Assembly: GCA_937973565.1 (NCBI GenBank)
Contig: CALJKQ010000115.1
Coordinates: forward strand, 1-43,810
Direction of reading: 5' to 3'
DNA length: 43,810 nt
From: an uncultured Saprospiraceae bacterium
Lineage (GTDB): Bacteria; Bacteroidota; Bacteroidia; Chitinophagales; Saprospiraceae
The notes beneath the pieces were generated by a model that worked only from the letters and a program-made list of their open reading frames with translations, made no database searches and was not told where the DNA came from. Shown one piece after another: positions 27,401 through 33,471 of the stretch. The number at the start of each line of letters is the position of its first letter. Positions within the stretch are counted from its first letter, which is position 1. The position numbers were made by a program, and so were the translations under genes.

Positions 27401-27518
27401 CACACATACCGTCCTTTTCACTAAACCCCCTGGCTTCATAAGTAGCCTGAGCCATTAAGTCAAAACCCAAAAGAATTAACATAAAAAACAACAGCAAGCT
27501 TCCCGGTGTGAATCTCAT
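24456..27518 (-). CDS. LytS-type sensor histidine kinase with periplasmic beta-propeller (second system)
   Basis: 1,020 aa with the same layout as the kinase at 19815 but clearly different in sequence. It has a signal peptide (MRFTPGSLLLFFMLILLGFDLMA), propeller repeats (FVWMTSENGVSRFDGFSF, RLWLGGYGDVIIF), a Y_Y_Y domain (about 680-755) and a membrane helix (about 764-782). His818 lies in MNPHFIFNCLNSINRF. The N-box is YVENAIWHG and a full G-box DDNGIGR is present, followed by SHGMKLTADRL. It would phosphorylate the overlapping LytTR regulator. The external signal is unknown. Confidence 0.9.
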   Translation of the reverse strand: MRFTPGSLLLFFMLILLGFDLMAQATYEARGFSEKDGMCANGSNAICADNDGFVWMTSENGVSRFDGFSFYCFRHEENDPFSLLANKCDYVFKDNKGGIWIKSLYGLSFYEKQRHRFVNYKADPGLFSGISGGKIAEDSDGRLWLGGYGDVIIFDPATQKFKKSGWFEFAKKAGIVKQEKRNNAVLEVMRKNASELYILSVYGLFSVDTRTGTFVYHPNANIDDYWAFYLNYIDKEGKLWIGTYDQCFYIFNPTSGSWIHKKCDSENQSVITDILPLGRDSLLMLSDKKMLLYRPSLSSFSPIQFELTGEMSGVETGRFWKAYESEGQLFFLMFGNLPFMQMRKPSNGWIEKKLQLPAGFSNNVAQHTGIGNSIIIGDWNRRQVLIYDLLTNQYTYILNPDKSNQVGVFQNFLKTGTQSGILVLSDRICKVDLSLSFAEPFTTAHFPHTMEPEFRNVVKDNNHQLYVRERNTGIWLINQTAKRIEPFFSPNTKGNFSDLFYEGLTQKFWLAQERNGVYVIESNKLTNKHYPLQMEEGGGASTINSIVGDGKGKVHLALLDHGLMVVNAGNMQMKKFSQAQGIPTDNVSFGVVDQHGNYWGTSQSGLYCLHNDKVSNYSYHRIGKQFFHRLSTDGYGLFFQNLFPSTLLGFDPKVILGERETGMLYLSEVKVNGKRIHEYEHLKLSAQQNSISVVAGCLLRNNWLKPKCEYSLNGRSWQPFDIRNELNFFNLAPDTYTLRIRRSDSTARTLEFGFVILPPWYMTKIFWFIFIVIILAAIYGVYNHRIRLIKKEEAVKSELSKAMSQMEMTALRAQMNPHFIFNCLNSINRFILMNEADLASEYLTRFSRLIRMVLDNSREEIISLEKELAALHLYLGLEAMRFHEKFSWKIEIRDGIDASRWQIPPMTLQPYVENAIWHGLLPGNDQKGLKYLNVIISMNGNEGIKISIDDNGIGRKAANDGKDQTRKSHGMKLTADRLSLISRTVGIKTEINIMDKLDPAGKGAGTTVNIMIYKNENTLT

Positions 27519-27602
27519 TTTGGGGGATACAACATCTTTTTTGTAAATATAACAAATAGAGGTAAAGGAGTGAATGGTTTTATCATTTTTACATACTCCG
27601 GC

Positions 27603-28046
27603 TTAGCTTCTTCTATAAAATCCCAGCATAATCATAAAAAAACAAAACACCACAAGCAAAAGGTCAGTAAGTATTAGACCTACGCCAAAAATATGAGCTT
27701 TTTCAGGATCATTTTCGTCCATTACCACTTCAACCTTATCGTTGATTTCATAATTAAACCAGGGAATAAGGATTACCGATGCGGAAAATCCATCTATCGA
27801 GTCAAGGCTGGCGGGTGCAATGGGATACCGAAATACAGGGCGCCTCGACCTTCTTCCTTTGTGTTTTCTGGCTGTATTTTCTTCAAACACGTTTTTACTG
27901 GATTTTGACCCTCTGAATCCAATCACCCTTCCCTCGACCGTTTGTCCTGCCCATTTATACCGAATGGTCTCCACCAATGGTTTACCAATGATATAGAGTA
28001 AGATTAAACCACCTGCAATCAGCAATAATCGGAACAGTGCTACCAT
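27603..28046 (-). CDS. DUF3592-type membrane protein
   Basis: 147 aa with a membrane helix at each end (about 4-24 and 121-142) and an exposed middle containing GRVIGFRGS, VFRYPIA and VEVVMDENDPEKAHIF. This order fits the DUF3592 family, whose function is unknown. The gene begins three bases after the stop of the lipoprotein gene before it. It is the last gene of the seven-gene operon that starts at 33258. Confidence 0.7.
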   Translation of the reverse strand: MVALFRLLLIAGGLILLYIIGKPLVETIRYKWAGQTVEGRVIGFRGSKSSKNVFEENTARKHKGRRSRRPVFRYPIAPASLDSIDGFSASVILIPWFNYEINDKVEVVMDENDPEKAHIFGVGLILTDLLLVVFCFFMIMLGFYRRS

Positions 28047-28049
28047 GAT

Positions 28050-28931
28050 TTACTTACCGGCGTTATAAATAGAAAATAATAAAGCTTTGCTAATTCTCCG
28101 GCCTGCCTTTTTGCCAATATGTCCTTGCCCGTCGCTGGTATCGATTCCATTCACATCGCTAGGATCAGAGGCAGAATTCCTGTTTTCAGGACAAATGCGC
28201 CATACACCCCCCTGCTGACATGCACCATCATTGCTCTCTAAAGCCTGTAAATCAAAGACCACATCTTTGGATGCGAGATTTTTCCTCATCCATTCGCCCA
28301 CCTTCATGCGAGCGGGGTTCCCATCATAGCTTTCAACGGAATAGACCAAAGGGGGTGTCATATGCACCCATCTGAGATCGGGTATTTCCTTTTTAAGATC
28401 ATTTACCATTTTGAGATAAGCATCCTGAACTGACAGGTAATTATTATCATCAATATCTGCATATCCAAATTTAAATATGGCTATATTCATTTTCCCTTTA
28501 CTGCGTTGGACAGCCTCTTTAAAAACCCTGATTTTTTCATAGGGATCACCATTTGGAATACCACCTACATCGACAAAAATACCACCCATCAAACCTTTAT
28601 CCGCAATATCGTCAGGCCCGAAATATTCAAAGGGAAAGCCGTTTGTCTTACATCCTTCTTCCAGATCTTGACCAACAGATTGATGTAAGAAAAGTGTGTT
28701 CCAGGCCTTGATTCTGTTTTTTTCTGCTAAAGCCAGGGCATCCCAGGCCATTACTCCGCTGGTGCCTACAACCCCCGGCAGACCTACCCCTAATTTGGGG
28801 TCAACTGCGATTGGGTCATCAGGGTCATTTGTCGTTGTGTTATCCTTATTACAGGAAAGCAGCAACCATAATACACAACACAAATAAAACAAGGCTGCAT
28901 ACCGCATTGGGTTTTGTGATTTATTCTTCAT
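28050..28931 (-). CDS. Lipoprotein, SGNH-hydrolase-like
   Basis: 293 aa with a lipoprotein signal (LWLLLSC, lipid Cys near residue 27). The mature part has LFLHQSVGQDLEEGC, IAIFKFGYADID, LRWVHMTPP and a C-terminal DVNGIDTSDGQGHIGKKAG segment. This order is similar to a poorly studied group of SGNH/GDSL-like exported proteins that begin with an HQSVG motif. The family call is from memory and only moderate; no GDSL block I is seen. Its ATG overlaps the previous gene by 11 bp. Confidence 0.55.
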   Translation of the reverse strand: MKNKSQNPMRYAALFYLCCVLWLLLSCNKDNTTTNDPDDPIAVDPKLGVGLPGVVGTSGVMAWDALALAEKNRIKAWNTLFLHQSVGQDLEEGCKTNGFPFEYFGPDDIADKGLMGGIFVDVGGIPNGDPYEKIRVFKEAVQRSKGKMNIAIFKFGYADIDDNNYLSVQDAYLKMVNDLKKEIPDLRWVHMTPPLVYSVESYDGNPARMKVGEWMRKNLASKDVVFDLQALESNDGACQQGGVWRICPENRNSASDPSDVNGIDTSDGQGHIGKKAGRRISKALLFSIYNAGK

Positions 28932-29430
28932 AATAGAATTTTCCTTCTGTTATTATTAATTCTTTACCACTGGGGCAAGTGAGTTTGCCGGAGAATGAAG
29001 CCTCCACTATAGTAGGATTTTTGGTAGCTTTGATAACATCGAAAGCCACTTCAAAACCCATCATGGAACCGCAAAGATATTCCTCTTCAGACCAATTGCC
29101 CATTTGGGCTACACTGAGGGCAGGGTTTCCATTTTTAAAATTGTATTTTCCGGGACCTGTGGTTTTATAAATATTGACCGTAAATGATTTTTCGCTTTTG
29201 TCCTTTTTTCCAGATGAGCCTCCTATTATAATAAGCTGATCATACCCTTTTGGGTGAAATGCTCCCACAATGTCGTGATCTGCTTGCCATAACTGACCAT
29301 TAATTTTCATTGATAAAAAATTGGTGTTACCGCTGTTGATAGTTTCACCTGACTGCTTTGTTTGTGTTTTGGGTTGGTTGCTACAAGCCAGAATTGTGGC
29401 CAGCAATATTGTAAATATCATTTTAGTCAT
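28921..29430 (-). CDS. Small lipoprotein, beta-rich
   Basis: 169 aa with lipobox ILAC (lipid Cys near residue 16). The mature region opens with FLSMKINGQLWQAD, which recalls small DUF6252-like lipoproteins of Bacteroidota, and continues as alternating strands with two Cys (YLCGSMMG, KLTCPSGKE) that may form a disulfide. No enzymatic motif is seen. It lies 12 bp after the previous gene and overlaps the next by 11 bp. Confidence 0.6.
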   Translation of the reverse strand: MTKMIFTILLATILACSNQPKTQTKQSGETINSGNTNFLSMKINGQLWQADHDIVGAFHPKGYDQLIIIGGSSGKKDKSEKSFTVNIYKTTGPGKYNFKNGNPALSVAQMGNWSEEEYLCGSMMGFEVAFDVIKATKNPTIVEASFSGKLTCPSGKELIITEGKFYYEE

Positions 29431-29442
29431 CGTTGATTTTTA

Positions 29443-29961
29443 TTATTGTTTCTCGTAAGTTTCCAATACAGCACCTCCCGTTAGTTTTGGGGTGCCTACC
29501 AATCCATTGTCATTGTATTGCTGCACCAATAAACCGTCACTTACTTTCATTGTCATCTTATCTTTTGCGGAAAATTCAAGGTGTCGATAGAGATATACCA
29601 ATGGCGATTCGCTGGTAAAAATAATGACAAGATAGCCGCTATCATCTCCAAAATCATAACTCCAGGTGCCTGAAGAATTGCCTAAAATACCGGTGTTGGT
29701 AATTTTTCCAGAAATGTATTCATCTTCTATTTTATCCACTTCAAATGACAAAAGAGTTTCTCCGGGTGCAAAAGCCAAATTTGAATGTTGTGTTTTACCA
29801 TCGCTGAAATGAAGTGAAATATCAGCGGTCCTGCAAAACCAATCGCCTTCTATCAGTTGAGCCAGATCTTCTTCCTGCGATAATTCTTCCTCTTGTGAGC
29901 AGCCCATCAGCGCTATAAAACACAAGCAAAGCAATACGCCTAAATTCCATTTTGTATTCAT
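29443..29961 (-). CDS. Lipocalin-like lipoprotein
   Basis: 172 aa with lipobox IALMGC (lipid Cys near residue 21), an acidic linker (SQEEELSQEEDLAQ), and a beta-rich domain starting LIEGDWFCRTADI. That is the common opening of small lipocalin-like lipoproteins. It has the GxW-type start, but the barrel is not proven. It is separated from the FG-GAP gene by six bases. Confidence 0.6.
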   Translation of the reverse strand: MNTKWNLGVLLCLCFIALMGCSQEEELSQEEDLAQLIEGDWFCRTADISLHFSDGKTQHSNLAFAPGETLLSFEVDKIEDEYISGKITNTGILGNSSGTWSYDFGDDSGYLVIIFTSESPLVYLYRHLEFSAKDKMTMKVSDGLLVQQYNDNGLVGTPKLTGGAVLETYEKQ

Positions 29962-29967
29962 ATCCTG

Positions 29968-31410
29968 TTAATTTATTTTACCAAAAAATGCCATGCCTTT
30001 ACCTGCAACCTGATTGCTGCCAATGAGGAATCTATGGGTATTGGAATCCAAAGCAACAGACATTCCGAAATAGGTATTTTGAAGAGCATTGGGTTCCGAA
30101 ATGGCCTGCATGACTTTCCAAATGGATCCTACTTTGACAAACAATAGTGCCTTTCCTTTGCTCACATTAGCATTTGCAGCGCCTACCAATGCGTACTCAT
30201 GGGTGATGGCCACACTTTGCCCAAATCGATCAAGCCCCACGCCATTGGGATCTGTTATCTTTTGAGAAAATTCATAAACACTGTTGTTTTTCGAAAAAAT
30301 AGCAGCCGAGCCTTTGTCATTCTGGTTTCCAATTTGTGAGGCTATTACAATTCCATTTTTACACGCTAAAAAATCACCCATGGTATCTCCATTTGCACCT
30401 GCAGGATCTATTAGCGTTTGCGAATAGTTCCATATCCACCCATCGAATAGATAAACATGCACGGCTCCCTGCGTATTATAAGTAAGGTTTTGCCATGGCA
30501 CACCAATCATCAATTCCAAATCACCATTGATGGCTACTGCACTTCCAAAATGAGCAGAATTATTGAGATTGACATCGGTGATGGCCTGCCATTGATTGTA
30601 TTGAGCTCCATCGTCTTTAAAAATGACAACAGCACCTTTATTATTGGAGGTGTTGGTATCAAAGTAGGGCACCCCGCAAATGATATATTCATTGATTAAT
30701 GTTACCGATGTCCCAAATTTATCACCCGGGAACCCCGGTGTCTGGCCTATTTTTTGAAAATAATTCCAGCTTGCACCATCATACCGAAAGATAACTGCAG
30801 TCCCCTGATTTACATTCGAAGCCACATCATCTTCGGGTATACCTGCTATAATGGTGTTTCCGCTGATGGCTACTGATACTCCTAAATAATCATTGGCTTC
30901 GCCCGCAGGGTCCACGAGTTTTTGTACAAAATTCCACTGCGTGCCATCAAATTGATATACAGACAAGCTTCCCTGATCTACGTTGCTGCCCACATCATCA
31001 CCAGGACTCGAAATGACAGCAAAATAACCATCAATGGCCGATGCTTCACCAAAACGATCATTTGCCTTTCCTTCATTATCAGCGACCGGAAAATAGTCCC
31101 CAATATTTTGATTGGTAGCACAATCACCCCAATTACCAAATCCTGCGGTTGCAGGTCCTCCTGACATCTGTGATGCCCAAGCCATGGTACCATTTCCATT
31201 ACTGGTAAGGACCTGACCTGCGGTACCACCGGCCCCATTTATTTTGATTTCACCACTGAGCTGAATATTGCCATTGACATCCAACTTTTCAGCAGGCGCA
31301 TTCACATCAATGCCTACATTTCCCGTTTGGGCAGTTACACTAATTATATTCATGCTGATAAATAAAACAAGAAAAACACCAGAAAAGAAAAATTTAATAA
31401 TCATAGACAT
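29968..31410 (-). CDS. Exported FG-GAP beta-propeller protein
   Basis: 480 aa with a signal peptide ending near SVTAQ. A short segment GNVGIDVNAPAEKLDVNGNIQL and an AGQVLTSNGNGTMAW motif precede the propeller; these are also seen at the start of tail-fibre-like proteins of Bacteroidota. About seven repeats of roughly 55 residues follow, each with a pattern such as DRFGxSVAI...GxP..D...QGxxxIFxxDGxxW. They fit FG-GAP/integrin-like blades that bind calcium. No type IX sorting domain is visible. The role is probably adhesion or display at the surface. Confidence 0.7.
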   Translation of the reverse strand: MSMIIKFFFSGVFLVLFISMNIISVTAQTGNVGIDVNAPAEKLDVNGNIQLSGEIKINGAGGTAGQVLTSNGNGTMAWASQMSGGPATAGFGNWGDCATNQNIGDYFPVADNEGKANDRFGEASAIDGYFAVISSPGDDVGSNVDQGSLSVYQFDGTQWNFVQKLVDPAGEANDYLGVSVAISGNTIIAGIPEDDVASNVNQGTAVIFRYDGASWNYFQKIGQTPGFPGDKFGTSVTLINEYIICGVPYFDTNTSNNKGAVVIFKDDGAQYNQWQAITDVNLNNSAHFGSAVAINGDLELMIGVPWQNLTYNTQGAVHVYLFDGWIWNYSQTLIDPAGANGDTMGDFLACKNGIVIASQIGNQNDKGSAAIFSKNNSVYEFSQKITDPNGVGLDRFGQSVAITHEYALVGAANANVSKGKALLFVKVGSIWKVMQAISEPNALQNTYFGMSVALDSNTHRFLIGSNQVAGKGMAFFGKIN

Positions 31411-31416
31411 TTGAAA

Positions 31417-32211
31417 TTAATGATTAGAAAAATCAACCAAAATAGATGCAACTTCTGCGGGTTCACTGATCATGGCATCATGCCCTCCTTTCAGCATTTC
31501 ATAATAATGATATCCCTTTATTTTCGCTCTTTGTGCTGCTTCGATAAACCAGGGTGATTCTGTGGTAAGCAAGACATAGGCCTTCTTTATTTTTTCTGAA
31601 AGTGGTCCTGACAAGTTCACCGGTTGTCCGAATGTGGCTCCTGATTGAGGACCCAGCCTTTTTTGAGCCCATTCGATATCATGAGGATCCCTAACGCCCC
31701 ATGCCTTTGCGGTTTCACGGGGAGGTACCTTCCATGCATTGGGCCCTGGGTTTTTAGGCGCACCCGGTGGTGGAGGTGGTGTATAGTCTTTGAGTGCCTT
31801 ACCACTTTCAGGCATAAAGGCATCCAGGAAAACCAAATGACTGATCCGTTCTGCAAGGCGATCTGCCACACCGGTTACCACCATTCCTGCATAGCTGTGT
31901 CCCACCAAAACTACATGGGTCAAATCTTCGTATTCAATAACATTGACAACATCTTGTATGTGTGTATCGAGATTGATATTTTCATTTAACAGATGTGACC
32001 GTTCTCCCAAGCCCGTCAGCGTTGGGGCAAACACTTCATAACCCTGATTATTAAGATACGCTTTTAATTTTTTCCAGCACCATCCGCCATGCCAGGCACC
32101 ATGCACCAAGACAAATACCGGCTTTGTGTTGTTGGGTGATTTGGTTGCCCCGTGCACGACCACAGATGTGGCCAAAAGAGGAAGCAATCGTAAAATGTTT
32201 CTCCTATTCAT
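31417..32211 (-). CDS. Exported alpha/beta hydrolase (EstC/salicylate-esterase-like)
   Basis: 264 aa. An N-terminal twin-arginine-like signal (NRRNILRLLPLLA) precedes the hydrolase fold. The oxyanion motif is HGAWHGGWCW, the nucleophile is Ser106 in GHSYAG, and the catalytic His is His244 in GGHDAM. Family members hydrolyse small esters such as methyl salicylate or aryl esters; the substrate here is unknown. A Pro-rich insertion (YTPPPPPGAPKNPGP) sits in the lid region. The gene follows the bicupin gene by 18 bp, and both carry Tat-like signals, so the products probably share a compartment and pathway. Confidence 0.85.
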   Translation of the reverse strand: MNRRNILRLLPLLATSVVVHGATKSPNNTKPVFVLVHGAWHGGWCWKKLKAYLNNQGYEVFAPTLTGLGERSHLLNENINLDTHIQDVVNVIEYEDLTHVVLVGHSYAGMVVTGVADRLAERISHLVFLDAFMPESGKALKDYTPPPPPGAPKNPGPNAWKVPPRETAKAWGVRDPHDIEWAQKRLGPQSGATFGQPVNLSGPLSEKIKKAYVLLTTESPWFIEAAQRAKIKGYHYYEMLKGGHDAMISEPAEVASILVDFSNH

Positions 32212-32229
32212 GGAATGTTTTTGTTAATC

Positions 32230-33258
32230 TTAGAATGCGATGGGAGGACCCGTTACCTCCATTTCATGGTCTTTGAAAACATCGTAACCTTTGGGGAAAT
32301 TTCCTTTGCCTACGGTGTTAAAAAATTGTTCCATCTTACCGGCTGGTTGAAAGAAGAACAACAGCTGTCCGGTATCGGTGGTCTGTGCCCAGGTGTGGGG
32401 TACCGCCTTGGGTAAAAAGATCATATCACCCGGACGAAGTGTAAATGTTTCATCGCCACATTGAAATAAGTAGCTACCTGAAGTCACATAAAAGGTCTCA
32501 TCCTGAAAAGGATGTACGTGCATAGGTGGTCCTCCTCTTTTTTTACCCTGGTACTCAAAAATCGACAATTGATCACCGGTATCGGCACCAGCCACTTTCA
32601 AATAATTAATACTGGCACCTCCGAGTACATTGGGCCTATCTTTTCGCACCTGAGAAGCCCTCACTACAAAACCCTGACTCAGGACTTCAACGGTGGTATG
32701 CACTTCTTGCAAATTCAGGCCCGGACCGTGGTTGACAATGCCATGGGCTTCACCGATGACCTGGGCCTGCTCTCGGGAGAGTTGGCCGGCAGTTCTGGTC
32801 ATTTCAAGAAAAAACTCTTCCATCTTACCTGCGGGTTGCAAAAAATAAAACAACTCCCCTTCATCAGAAAGCTGGATCCAGGTATGGGGAAGATTGCGGG
32901 GCAGAAAGATGAGGTCTCCCTGGTTGAGTTGTGTTTTTTCATCTCCCAGGCGAAAGAGGTACGTTCCTTTTAATACATAAAACATTTCATCCTGATGGGG
33001 ATGGGCATGGAAACTGGGACCTGTCTTCTCTATTCCCTTGTACCAAAAAGTAGAAAGCTGCCCATCGGTATCTTTTGAAGAAAGTTTGAGGTCGTTGGGG
33101 TTGACCCCTTTAAAAGGAGTAGGCATGCCAAATCTGCTGTCCCCTCCCCTGACCACAATGGCGCCGCTTTTTCCTTTGATGATTCCCCGGCCATTCCACT
33201 GAGCGGCGATCAAAGGAAATCCCAAGACAGCAACTTTGATAAAACTCCTCCTGTGCAT
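32230..33258 (-). CDS. Tat-exported bicupin (quercetinase-like)
   Basis: 342 aa. A twin-arginine signal is clear (HRRSFIKVAVLGFPLIAA). Two cupin domains follow, internally duplicated. The first has His84, His86, Glu91 and His125 (HAHPHQDE, PHTW). The second has His247, His249, Glu254 and His288 (HVHPFQDET, PHTW). Both metal sites look intact. Bicupins of this type include quercetin dioxygenases and other metal-dependent oxygenases or isomerases; the substrate is unknown. The start at 33258 begins the signal peptide; the frame continues upstream without stops, but the -7 box at 33281-33274 rules out that extension. It is the first gene of the seven-gene minus-strand operon. Confidence 0.82.
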   Translation of the reverse strand: MHRRSFIKVAVLGFPLIAAQWNGRGIIKGKSGAIVVRGGDSRFGMPTPFKGVNPNDLKLSSKDTDGQLSTFWYKGIEKTGPSFHAHPHQDEMFYVLKGTYLFRLGDEKTQLNQGDLIFLPRNLPHTWIQLSDEGELFYFLQPAGKMEEFFLEMTRTAGQLSREQAQVIGEAHGIVNHGPGLNLQEVHTTVEVLSQGFVVRASQVRKDRPNVLGGASINYLKVAGADTGDQLSIFEYQGKKRGGPPMHVHPFQDETFYVTSGSYLFQCGDETFTLRPGDMIFLPKAVPHTWAQTTDTGQLLFFFQPAGKMEQFFNTVGKGNFPKGYDVFKDHEMEVTGPPIAF

Positions 33259-33273
33259 TGTTTTTCTTTTGTC

Positions 33274-33281
33274 CAAAATTA
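33274..33281 (-). promoter_or_regulatory. -7 box of the bicupin operon
   Basis: On the minus strand these bases are TAATTTTG, a full TAnnTTTG match, 15 nt before the ATG. No -33 element at normal spacing was found. Confidence 0.45.
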
Positions 33282-33471
33282 CAAAGGGCAAAAAGCGTGA
33301 GGGTCCGGCAGTTTGTAAATGACATTGCTCACCTTGTATTTGGTAAGGGAAGTCAGAACCATTTTGTGCCCCGGGGGAAAGGATGGTTGCAAAATAAAAA
33401 CCAGAAACGACCATTCACAAATCCGTATTTACCTTTAAAGGGACGGTCAAGTAATTTTAGGCAAAAAAGAG

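Noticed and set aside
19815..27518. Hybrid two-component polysaccharide sensors (SusR/BT-type)
   Set aside because: Both kinases lack fused receiver and AraC domains, and no SusCD pair or glycoside hydrolase is nearby; they are LytS-type with separate LytTR regulators.
33259..33414. 52-residue N-terminal extension of the bicupin
   Set aside because: A twin-arginine signal begins at 33258 and a -7 promoter box lies inside the extension.
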